Positions 13,655 through 20,848 of a DNA stretch of 55,761 nucleotides are shown here, in pieces. The notes beneath the pieces are model-generated. The model had not been told where the DNA came from, made no database searches, and saw nothing but the letters and a program-made list of their open reading frames with translations. The stretch is from Porphyromonadaceae bacterium UBA7048 (lineage in GTDB: Bacteria > Bacteroidota > Bacteroidia > Bacteroidales > Muribaculaceae). Position numbers and translations under genes: made by a program. Where the stretch lies: positions 8,291 through 64,051 of the forward strand of contig DLAL01000048.1 in the NCBI GenBank assembly GCA_002493945.1, read 5' to 3'. The stretch's first letter is position 1. Each line of letters begins with the position of its first letter.

Positions 13655-13848
13655 GACAGGAGAACAGGAGGAACAGGAGTCTTTTAAGTCACGGTGTTTT
13701 TTAAGTCACGAGGAAGTTCTGCAACACCCTCGACTAAAATCTTTCTTTGCAGAGAAAGAAAAAATGCCATTTTTTTCTTTACAGAGAAAGATTTTTATAA
13801 TGACTTGACCTATAGCGACTCACACTCTTGTCCTCCTGTTCTCCTGTC
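13655..13848. repeat. 18-bp inverted repeat enclosing a long AT-rich hairpin
   Basis: GACAGGAGAACAGGAGGA at 13655-13672 is repeated exactly in inverted orientation at 13831-13848. Between the arms are two direct copies of TTTTAAGTCACG (13682-13693 and 13699-13710) and the hairpin at 13736-13795. No open frame of coding character is present. The copy at 13655 continues into further AACAGGAG units. Confidence 0.75.
13736..13795. repeat. long imperfect hairpin
   Basis: The outer stem is AAAATCTTTCT (13736-13746) with AGAAAGATTTT (13785-13795). The inner stem is AAAGAAAAAA (13755-13764) with TTTTTTCTTT (13771-13780). The sequence CAGAGAAAG occurs in both halves. On the minus strand it lies beyond the stop of the efflux channel gene and may act as its terminator. 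Confidence 0.6.
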
Positions 13849-13853
13849 CCAAA

Positions 13854-13909
13854 ACAGAACCAAAAAAACAGGAGGAACGAATCTGTCCTCCTGTCCACAA
13901 AAGTTCTGT
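13854..13909. repeat. nested hairpin built from the same repeat unit
   Basis: ACAGAAC (13854-13860) pairs with GTTCTGT (13903-13909). Inside, ACAGGAGGA pairs with TCCTCCTGT. The inner unit is the same as that in the 18-bp repeat, so the region is built from copies of one motif. It ends 12 bases before the stop of the efflux channel gene, which reads from the other strand. Confidence 0.65.
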
Positions 13910-13921
13910 CCGAAAAGGGAG

Positions 13922-15304
13922 TCACTCCCAGCCGCCGCCGAGGCACTTGTAGAGATTGACCAGGGCGAGATAGCGGTCGCGCACAGCATTGCTGAATCCT
14001 ACCTGCGCGTCGAAGTAGCGGCGTTGGGCGTCGAGCACGTCGATATAGTTTATCACGCCCATATTGTACTGCGCATAGGCCAGGCGCGTGTATTCGCCGG
14101 CAGCGTCGAGAAGCTCGCGCTTGCGTTCCACCGCCTGATTGACGAGCCGGAACGTGATGACAGCGTCGTCGGCCTCGCGGAAAGCGTTCAGCACGCACTG
14201 CTCATAGCGCGCGCGGCTCTGCTCATAAGCGGCGATAGAGGCGCGGTACTTCCGCTTGTTGCGGCCGAAATCGAGTATCGTGCCCGTTATCGACCCTACC
14301 ACGTAGGAGAACGGCGACTGGAAGAATCCGCGCAGCTCGTCGTTCTCAAGACCGCCCGTGAGCGATATGCGCAGCCGCGGAAAGCGGTCGGCATAGGTCA
14401 CGCCCACATTGGCCAGCGCCGACTTCAGCGCGGCTTCGGAGGCGCGCACGTCGGGGCGCCGCTGCAGCAGCTGCGAGGGGATGCCCACCGGGATGGCCGT
14501 CACCGAATCATAGTCGAAGTCCAGCTTGCCGCGGAACACCTCATCGTCGGGGAAGCGGCCCATCAGGAGGGCTATGGCGTTCTTCTGCACCTCAATTTGC
14601 CGCTCCAGGCCCGGAATCAGCGCCGCCGTGGTGGCGTGCTCCACCTTGGCCTGCTGGTAGACCGTCTCGGGAGTGAGGCCGCCCTCGAAGCGCAGTTTCG
14701 CCTTCTTCAGGTATTCCTCGCGGGTGTAGAGCGTGCGGCGCGCTATGTCCAGCTCGTTGTCGAGCGCCAGCAGGCGGAAGTATGCCGAGGCAGCCTCGGC
14801 TATCAGCGTGATGCGCATGGCGCGGGCATTCTCGACAGACTCCAGATAGTTGGCCAGACCGCGTTTTTTTGCCCAGCCCAGGCCTCCCCACAGGTCGGCC
14901 TCCCAGCTGAGCGTCGCCTTGAGGTCGAACTCCTGGTCAGACTTGTGCGGCTCGCCGTGGTAGTCGTTGGTCTCGTTGTCGGCGAGCACGCTGCCGCTCA
15001 GGGTAGGCATGAAATTGGCCTTCGACACGCCGTAGAGCTCGTACATCTGCTGCACGCGTGCGGCGGCGGCCTCGAGGTCGCGGTTGTGCCGCAGCGTCTC
15101 CTCGATGATGTATTTCAGCGACGGGTCGGTGTACAGTTTCCACCAGTCTATGTCGGCCACCGACGCGCTGTCGACGACGTTCTCGCCTGTGGCGACCGCC
15201 GCCGGGGTGTCGAGCCTGACGGGCGTAAGGCCCTTGGTCCCCGAGCACGCCGCCAGGGCGACCGGGAGCAGGGCCGGTATGATGTATCGGAATAGTGCTT
15301 TCAT
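13922..15304 (-). CDS. RND efflux outer-membrane channel lipoprotein (NodT/OprM type)
   Basis: A 460-residue TolC-family protein of the NodT subgroup. The signal peptide ends in the lipobox LAAC (Cys20). Two repeated coiled-coil and barrel units follow, visible as NRDLEAAAARVQQMYELYGV and RPDVRASEAALKSALANVGV. It forms the outer-membrane exit duct of a tripartite pump. It is the last gene of the operon, its start overlapping the stop of the pump gene by four bases. The 3' end runs into the repeat-rich intergenic stretch. Confidence 0.94.
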   Translation of the reverse strand: MKALFRYIIPALLPVALAACSGTKGLTPVRLDTPAAVATGENVVDSASVADIDWWKLYTDPSLKYIIEETLRHNRDLEAAAARVQQMYELYGVSKANFMPTLSGSVLADNETNDYHGEPHKSDQEFDLKATLSWEADLWGGLGWAKKRGLANYLESVENARAMRITLIAEAASAYFRLLALDNELDIARRTLYTREEYLKKAKLRFEGGLTPETVYQQAKVEHATTAALIPGLERQIEVQKNAIALLMGRFPDDEVFRGKLDFDYDSVTAIPVGIPSQLLQRRPDVRASEAALKSALANVGVTYADRFPRLRISLTGGLENDELRGFFQSPFSYVVGSITGTILDFGRNKRKYRASIAAYEQSRARYEQCVLNAFREADDAVITFRLVNQAVERKRELLDAAGEYTRLAYAQYNMGVINYIDVLDAQRRYFDAQVGFSNAVRDRYLALVNLYKCLGGGWE

Positions 15305-18300
15305 TTTTTGCGCAGACGGTGCTTGATTTTGTCAATGAGTACGAAGAAGAACGGCACGAAGACTATGCCGGCCGTGATGGCCACGAGCATGCCGAAGAAG
15401 ACGCCCGTACCTATGTCGCGGCGTGCCGCCGAGCCGGGTCCGGAGGCGAACACGAGGGGGAGCAGACCGAGCATGAAGGCCAGCGAGGTCATCACGATGG
15501 GTCTGAAGCGCAGGCGTGCCGCCGTGAGGGCCGCGCGGAGGGCCGTGGCGCCTTTCTCCACTTCCTCCTTGGCGAACTCCACGATGAGGATGGCGTTCTT
15601 GGCCACAAGGCCCACCAGCATCACCAGACCGATCTGGAAGTAGACGTTGTTCTCAAGACCGCATACGAGAATGCCCAGATATGCGCCCACGCCTGCCACG
15701 GGCAGCGACAGGATGACCGCCAGCGGCACGGTCCAGCTCTCGTACAGCGCCGCCAGGAAGAGGAACACGAAGAGAAATGCCAGTGCCAGCACCATGCCCG
15801 TGTTGCCGCTGCTGTGCTTCTCCTGATAGGAGAGGCCCGACCACTCCACGCCTATATTGTCGGGCAGATGGGTGCGCACGATTTCTTCAAGCTTCTCCAT
15901 GGCCTGACCGGTGGAGTAGCCGCTGCCGGCCTCGCCCGATATCGTGGCCGAGTTGAACATGTTGAAGCGCTTGATCGACCCCGGGCCCGAGGTGTAGTGC
16001 GTCGTGCCGAGCGAGGTCACGGGCACCATGCTGCCGTCGCGTCCTCGCACGGAGAAGAGGTTCAGGTTGCCGCGGTTGGCTCGGTATGGAGCCTCGGCCT
16101 GGAGGTATACGCGGTATATGCGGTTGAACATATTGAAGTCGTTCACGTATACCGAGCCTGTGAAGGCCTTCATGGTCGAGAAAATGTCGTTCATCGGCAC
16201 GCCCTGCAGCTTGGCCTGGTCGCGGTCCACGTCGAAGAAGAGCTGCGGAATGTCGCTCTGGAGCGATGTCGACAGTCCGGCGAACTGCGGACACTCGGCC
16301 GCATAGGCGCGCAGGGTGTCGACGGCGCGCACCAGGTCGTTGTAAGTAGCGTCGCCGCGTGCTTCGAGCACCATCTCGAAGCCGCCCGACGTACCGAGGC
16401 CCGGGATGATGGCCGGAGTGAAGAAGTAAGCGCGGGCCTCGGGGTAGGTGTCGAACTCGGCACGCGCTCGGTCGCGCAGCTCGGCCAGCGAGTTCTCGCC
16501 GCGCTCGCCCGAGGGCTTGAGGATGACCGTCAGCGTCGAGTGGGCCTGGTTGGTGCCCGTGCGCGGCGACGAGCCCGTCACGTTGAGTACGTAGTCCACT
16601 TCGGGCTGGGCCTGCAGGAAGGCCAGCGCGCGGTCGGTCACCGCGCGTGTGCGCTCTATGGTGGCGCCTTCGGGGAGCTCGAGCTCGACGGTGAAGTATC
16701 CCTGGTCCTCGGGCGACATGAAGCTCGACGGCGCGAGCATGTTGGCCACGTAGATGAATACCAGCGAGAGTCCGAAGGCCGTCAGCATGCGGCGCGGACG
16801 GGCCACGGCGCGGCCTGTCATCTTGCAGTAGAAGCGCGTGCCGCGTGCCAGCCAGTAGTTGATCAGACGGAAGAACTTCGGCTTGCGGCGGTGGCTCTGA
16901 GGCTTAAGCAGCATCGAGCACATCACGGGCGAGAGGGTCAGCGCCACGATGGTCGATATGATGACCGACACGGCGATGGTCACCGTGAACTGGCGGTAGA
17001 GCGTGCCGGTGATGCCGGGCAGGAAGCTGACGGGGACGAACACCGCGCACAGCACCAGCGACATGGCTATCAGGGCGCTGCCGAGGCCCTCCATGGCGCG
17101 CCGCGTGGCTTCCTTGGGCGGGCAGTGGTCCTTCTCCATGATGCGGTCCACGTTCTCGACCACCACGATGGCGTCGTCCACTACGATGCCGATGGCCAGG
17201 ATGAGGCCCAGCAGCGTGAGCAGGTTGAGCGAGAAGCCGAATATCAGCATCACGCCGAAGGTGCCGACGAGCGAGATAGGCACCGCTATTATGGGGATGA
17301 GCGTCGCGCGCCAGTTCTGCAGCGACAGGAACACTACGAGAATCACCAGCAGCAGGGCCTCGAAGAAGGTGCGGTACACGTGGTGGATTGACTCGGAGAT
17401 GTATGTGGTCATGTCGAAGGGTATGGAGTAGGAGAGACCTTCGGGGAATGTCTTGCTGATTTCCTCCATCGTCTTCTTCACCTGGCCGGCCACGTCCATG
17501 GCATTGGAGCCCGGAAGCATGTTCACTTCCAGCACGGCGGCGTTGCCGCCGTTGATACCGCTCTCGGTGGAGTAGCTCGATGCCTCGAGCGACACGCGCG
17601 CCACATCCTTCAGGCGGATGACGGTGCCGTTCTCGGCGGCGCGGATGACGATGTCCTCGAATTCAGCCACCGACGACAGACGTCCGCGCGCTATGATAGG
17701 CACCGTCAGGTCGATGCCGTTCATCGGCGCCTGACCGAGGACTCCGGCTGCCGACTCGCGGTTCTGGTCCTTCAGGGCGTTCTGTATGTCGGACACGGAT
17801 ATGCCCATGTCGGCCATCTTGTCAGGCTGCACGAATATCTGCATCGCGTAGTAGCGGCTGCCCACATTGCTGATGCTGCCCACGCCGGGCACGCGGCGCA
17901 GGAGGTCGAGCACGTTCAGCGTGGCGTAGTTCGAGAGGTAGATTTCGTCGTATTTCGGGTCGGAGGAGAGCAGTGTGATGGTGAGCAGCTTGTTGGCGGT
18001 CTGCTTCTCGATACTGATGCCGTTCTGCACCACTTCGGCCGGCAGACGGCTCTCGGCCTTCTTCACGCGGTTCTGTATGTCCACGGCGGCGAGCTCGGGG
18101 TCGACACCTATGTCGAAGGTCACGATGGCCGAGAAGCCGCCGGCGTTGGAGCTGGTCGAGGTCATGTATATCATGCCCGGGGTGCCGTTAAGCTCCTGCT
18201 CGATAGGCGTGGCCACGGCCTGAGTCACCGTCATGGCGTCGGCTCCGGGATAGGATGCCGACACGCGCACCACCGGCGGCACTATCTGCGGATACTGGTC

Positions 18301-18399
18301 CACAGGAAGCATCACCAGACCGATGGCGCCGAGTATCACGATGACTATCGAGATGACTATCGAGAATACCGGATGGTCAAGGAAAAAATTCTTTTTCAT
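15301..18399 (-). CDS. RND efflux pump, AcrB/MexB type (HAE1 family)
   Basis: A 1032-residue inner-membrane proton/drug antiporter with the usual twelve-helix, two-half architecture. The first helix is followed by the porter domain (LPVDQYPQIVPPVVRVSASY). The proton-relay aspartates lie at 408-409 in GIVVDDAIVVVENV. The second half ends with the helical bundle carrying VGLVAKNAILIVEFAKEE. It exports amphiphilic compounds such as bile salts, dyes and antibiotics in characterised homologues; substrates here are unknown. The start lies 13 bases after the adaptor gene, and the stop overlaps the channel gene. Confidence 0.96.
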   Translation of the reverse strand: MKKNFFLDHPVFSIVISIVIVILGAIGLVMLPVDQYPQIVPPVVRVSASYPGADAMTVTQAVATPIEQELNGTPGMIYMTSTSSNAGGFSAIVTFDIGVDPELAAVDIQNRVKKAESRLPAEVVQNGISIEKQTANKLLTITLLSSDPKYDEIYLSNYATLNVLDLLRRVPGVGSISNVGSRYYAMQIFVQPDKMADMGISVSDIQNALKDQNRESAAGVLGQAPMNGIDLTVPIIARGRLSSVAEFEDIVIRAAENGTVIRLKDVARVSLEASSYSTESGINGGNAAVLEVNMLPGSNAMDVAGQVKKTMEEISKTFPEGLSYSIPFDMTTYISESIHHVYRTFFEALLLVILVVFLSLQNWRATLIPIIAVPISLVGTFGVMLIFGFSLNLLTLLGLILAIGIVVDDAIVVVENVDRIMEKDHCPPKEATRRAMEGLGSALIAMSLVLCAVFVPVSFLPGITGTLYRQFTVTIAVSVIISTIVALTLSPVMCSMLLKPQSHRRKPKFFRLINYWLARGTRFYCKMTGRAVARPRRMLTAFGLSLVFIYVANMLAPSSFMSPEDQGYFTVELELPEGATIERTRAVTDRALAFLQAQPEVDYVLNVTGSSPRTGTNQAHSTLTVILKPSGERGENSLAELRDRARAEFDTYPEARAYFFTPAIIPGLGTSGGFEMVLEARGDATYNDLVRAVDTLRAYAAECPQFAGLSTSLQSDIPQLFFDVDRDQAKLQGVPMNDIFSTMKAFTGSVYVNDFNMFNRIYRVYLQAEAPYRANRGNLNLFSVRGRDGSMVPVTSLGTTHYTSGPGSIKRFNMFNSATISGEAGSGYSTGQAMEKLEEIVRTHLPDNIGVEWSGLSYQEKHSSGNTGMVLALAFLFVFLFLAALYESWTVPLAVILSLPVAGVGAYLGILVCGLENNVYFQIGLVMLVGLVAKNAILIVEFAKEEVEKGATALRAALTAARLRFRPIVMTSLAFMLGLLPLVFASGPGSAARRDIGTGVFFGMLVAITAGIVFVPFFFVLIDKIKHRLRKK

Positions 18400-18412
18400 C
18401 GCTTTTGTGCGT

Positions 18413-19654
18413 TTATCGTTGGACCTTGGTTGAGTCAGCCGGCACCGCCGGTGTCGGCTGCATGGCGGCGGCCGTGGTGTCGGCTACCGTTACCGGCCGT
18501 ACCTTCATGCCGTGATGCAGCTTGTGGTAGCCTTCCACGACAATCTCCTCGCCGGGGTCGAGGCCGCGTTCGACGATTATCTTGTTGTCCATCTCGGGAC
18601 CGGTCTCGATGAACCGTCGCTCGACTATGCTGTCGGGGCGCACCACGTAGACGTATGCGCCGCCCTTCTCTATCTCGAGGGCCTTCGAGGGCACCTCCAC
18701 GGCATCCTTGCGGACGTCGATGAGCACCTTCACGCGCGTGAATTCGCCCGGGAGCAGGGTATGGTCAGGGTTGGGCATCTCGGCGCGCACAGAGAACGTG
18801 CCCGTCGACGGGTCGACCTGCGGCGACGCGAAGTCCACGTTGCCGCGGTAGGGGTAGGTGGTGCCGTCGGCCAGCGTCACCGTCACATAGGCGTTCTGAC
18901 GGGTGCTGTCGCCCTGGCCGAACTTCACGTTGCGCTCCTTGCTCTTGAGGTAGTCCAGCGATGTCATGGAGAAGTCCACCAGCACCGTATCGCTCTTCAC
19001 CACCGTTGCCAGCAGCGACTTGCCCGAGGGGCTTACGAGCGTGCCTATGTCGGCGCTGCGCTCCGAGATGTAGCCGGCGATGGGGCTGGTCACCTGCGTG
19101 TAGCCCAGCGTGAGTTCTGCCTGAGTAAGGTCGGCCTGAGCCACGGCTTCCTCGGCCTGAGCGCTCTCGCAGGCGGCCTCGGCGTTGTCGAGGTCAAGCT
19201 GCGATGCGGCGTTCTGCGCGTATAGAGGGCGTATGCGCTCAAGGTCGCGCTCGGCCTTGCGGGCGTTTGCCTTGGCCTTCTTGAGCTGTGCGCGGGCTTT
19301 CTCGGCGCGCGAGCGATAGACCTTCGGGTCGATGACGAACAGCGTCTGTCCTTTCTTTATCTGCGTGCCCTCCTCGAAGAGAATACGCTCGAGGAAGCCC
19401 TCCACGCGTGCGCGGATTTCCACGAACTGCTGGGCGCGGATGCGTCCCACATACTCGCTGTATATGTTCACGTCGCCCGTGCCTACCTTTTCGACGGCGA
19501 CCACGGGCATATCGACGGGAACCTCCTTCTTGCGGGTGAATACGAAGATGAGTATTGCGGCTATGACCGCAATAGCGATGACGATGCCCGTGATGAGGTT
19601 TTTCTTTTTCTTGCTTGCGCCTTCGACGGCGGAAAATGCGTTTCGGAGTGCCAT
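18413..19654 (-). CDS. RND efflux periplasmic adaptor (membrane fusion protein)
   Basis: A 413-residue AcrA/MexA-type adaptor. Unlike the lipidated AcrA, it is anchored by an N-terminal helix (NLITGIVIAIAVIAAILIFV) after a basic KKKK stretch. The barrel-sandwich (VGRIRAQQFVEIRARVEGFL), alpha-helical hairpin (about residues 110-190, rich in Ala, Glu and Lys) and beta-barrel domains follow in order. The C-terminus is a low-complexity Pro/Ala/Thr tail. It is the first gene of the efflux operon. No TetR or other repressor gene is adjacent, so control of the pump is not evident. Confidence 0.94.
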   Translation of the reverse strand: MALRNAFSAVEGASKKKKNLITGIVIAIAVIAAILIFVFTRKKEVPVDMPVVAVEKVGTGDVNIYSEYVGRIRAQQFVEIRARVEGFLERILFEEGTQIKKGQTLFVIDPKVYRSRAEKARAQLKKAKANARKAERDLERIRPLYAQNAASQLDLDNAEAACESAQAEEAVAQADLTQAELTLGYTQVTSPIAGYISERSADIGTLVSPSGKSLLATVVKSDTVLVDFSMTSLDYLKSKERNVKFGQGDSTRQNAYVTVTLADGTTYPYRGNVDFASPQVDPSTGTFSVRAEMPNPDHTLLPGEFTRVKVLIDVRKDAVEVPSKALEIEKGGAYVYVVRPDSIVERRFIETGPEMDNKIIVERGLDPGEEIVVEGYHKLHHGMKVRPVTVADTTAAAMQPTPAVPADSTKVQR

Positions 19655-19766
19655 AATAGATAAGTTTTTAGATACGGCAATACGACAGTGATGAATATTA
19701 TATCAGAATACAAACATCACGGTCCGTTTAAAGGTTCGCTGACAGGGGAAGGAAGTGAATACGGCG

Positions 19767-19774
19767 CAAATGTA
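19767..19774 (-). promoter_or_regulatory. candidate -7 box for the efflux operon
   Basis: On the minus strand this reads TACATTTG, matching TAnnTTTG. The leader would be about 105 bases. No TTTG is found at the expected -33 position, so support is partial. Confidence 0.4.
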
Positions 19775-19905
19775 TTCAAAAGGAATGAGATGTCAGCTAT
19801 CTCTCTCCACTTTTTGTGATTTTTTAAACTATCGCCTCACATTTTGCCGATAGATTTGTAATCCGGATGCAAAAAATGCTGTACACAGCCATCAGGCTGA
19901 ATAAA

Positions 19906-19944
19906 GAATAGCAACCGTGGTTGCGGAAACCGTGGTTGCTATTC
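19906..19944. other. 17-bp hairpin between the efflux operon and hicA
   Basis: The arms GAATAGCAACC and GGTTGCTATTC pair perfectly, extended by two G-U pairs and GGTT/AACC to a 17-bp stem with loop GCGGA. AACCGTGGTTGC occurs twice within it. The hairpin lies between divergent genes and belongs to no obvious transcript. It could end a short plus-strand RNA starting after TAGATTTG (19851-19858), or insulate the hic promoter. Confidence 0.6.
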
Positions 19945-19956
19945 CTTTGAAAATTA

Positions 19957-19988
19957 TTTGCTTTTATGGAGCAAAAATGCTACCTTTG
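19957..19988 (+). promoter_or_regulatory. promoter of hicA
   Basis: TTTG (19957-19960), a 20-base spacer and TACCTTTG (19981-19988), a full match to the Bacteroidetes promoter. The start point is expected near 19995, inside the palindrome at 19993-20004. Confidence 0.8.
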
Positions 19989-19992
19989 CATC

Positions 19993-20004
19993 GTTGTTAA
20001 CAAC
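19993..20004. promoter_or_regulatory. palindrome at the hicA transcription start
   Basis: GTTGTTAACAAC is a perfect 12-bp palindrome placed at the predicted +1 of hicA. HicB antitoxins with a C-terminal helix-turn-helix repress their own promoter through such palindromes, so this is the likely operator. Confidence 0.55.
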
Positions 20005-20020
20005 ATGAGTTCTTTTATTT

Positions 20021-20212
20021 ATGAAGTATTCCGAATTAGAGGCCGAGTTGCAGGCCGCAGGATGCTTTGTGATTCGGAAAGGAGGGAACCATTTGATATG
20101 GTATTCTCCATTGACGGATAAGAAATTTCCGATGGGTCATCACGGCTCAAAGGAAGTTCCTCCGTCGACCGAACGCAGTATTCGCCGGCTGTCCGGAGTC
20201 AGAAGACCGTGA
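20021..20212 (+). CDS. hicA: HicA-type mRNA interferase toxin
   Basis: A 63-residue HicA toxin with the double-stranded-RNA-binding-like fold. The family signature is clear: MKYSELEAELQAAGCFVIRK, the catalytic His24 in GGNHLIWYS, then FPMGHHGSKEVPPST. HicA cleaves mRNA independently of ribosomes until bound by HicB. The C-terminal end (RRLSGVRRP) is slightly shorter and more basic than the common I.KQ.GL ending. hicB lies 132 bases downstream, an unusually wide spacing for a toxin-antitoxin pair. Confidence 0.88.
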   Translation: MKYSELEAELQAAGCFVIRKGGNHLIWYSPLTDKKFPMGHHGSKEVPPSTERSIRRLSGVRRP

Positions 20213-20231
20213 CAGCCTTGAGTTCAGACAG

Positions 20232-20255
20232 GCCGGGGGGATGCCATCCCCCGGC
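20232..20255 (+). terminator. GC-rich hairpin between hicA and hicB
   Basis: GCCGGGGGGAT pairs with ATCCCCCGGC with a single bulged G. No T-run follows (TCTTCAT), so it may act as a weak terminator or an mRNA-stability element that lowers hicB relative to hicA. A second small hairpin followed by TTTT lies at 20296-20316. Confidence 0.5.
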
Positions 20256-20344
20256 TCTTCATAACAAAAGTTGTCTGTATGTTGTTAAGAATAACGGAGG
20301 TTATCCGGCCTCCTTTTCCTTAGAGTAATACTTTTTCTACGCCT

Positions 20345-20740
20345 ATGAGAGCGAATATAGTTTTTGAGATGGCCAAGGATGGCGGATGTTCCTGCTATAT
20401 GGTAGAGGACGTCCCGGACTTCGGGCTGTTCGGTTTCGGTGACAGTCCTGCTGAAGCCAAGGCCGATATGCTGCATGCTTATGAAGAAATAAGGGATATC
20501 CTTGTTTCGGAAGGCAAGGCCCCTGTAGAGCTTGACTTCGTCTATCATTATGACATGAAGTCGTTCTTTGAGTACTTCGATTTCCTGAATGTATCGAAAA
20601 TCGCTGAGCGTGCCGGTATAAATCCGTCGTTGATGCGTAAGTACACTTCGGGAGTGGCCAACGCCGGAGAGAAGCAGTATCAGAAGCTGCAGAAAGCCAT
20701 CCGTGATATCGCGCAGGAACTTACATGTGCAAATTTCTGA
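20345..20740 (+). CDS. hicB: HicB-family antitoxin
   Basis: A 131-residue HicB antitoxin. The N-terminal degenerate RNase H-like fold (IVFEMAKDGGCSCYMVEDVP, then GFGDSPAEAKADMLHAYEEI) neutralises HicA. The C-terminal helix-turn-helix (VSKIAERAGINPSLMRKYTSGVANAGEKQYQKL) would bind the operator. Such longer HicB proteins are common in Bacteroidales. The reading frame begins at the first ATG after the intergenic hairpins. No separate strong promoter is visible between the two genes. Confidence 0.88.
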   Translation: MRANIVFEMAKDGGCSCYMVEDVPDFGLFGFGDSPAEAKADMLHAYEEIRDILVSEGKAPVELDFVYHYDMKSFFEYFDFLNVSKIAERAGINPSLMRKYTSGVANAGEKQYQKLQKAIRDIAQELTCANF

Positions 20741-20790
20741 AAGATTCCGGCCCGTGAGGGTCGACTTCATATATAAAAGACCTCAATGAA

Positions 20791-20825
20791 AGACGCCCCC
20801 GGGAGCAAGCTCTTCGGGGGCGTCT
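20791..20825. terminator. bidirectional terminator between hicB and susD2
   Basis: AGACGCCCCCG and its perfect complement CGGGGGCGTCT enclose a 13-base loop that itself folds (GAGC/GCTC). It lies between the ends of convergent genes. Confidence 0.8.
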
Positions 20826-20848
20826 GCTGTGTGATGTGGTTCAGCCGC

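Noticed and set aside
13620..13915. A CRISPR array
   Set aside because: The repeats are few, differ in orientation and are not separated by unique spacers of even length. No cas gene is nearby.
15295..17391. A 698-codon plus-strand frame opposite the efflux pump
   Set aside because: It is rich in His, Arg and Glu, shows no recognisable domain, and lies entirely opposite the unmistakable RND pump gene.
19993..20004. GTTGTTAACAAC as a Rex operator
   Set aside because: Rex sites have TTGT and ACAA half sites separated by a longer spacer. This palindrome has none and sits at the start of hicA, so a HicB operator fits better.
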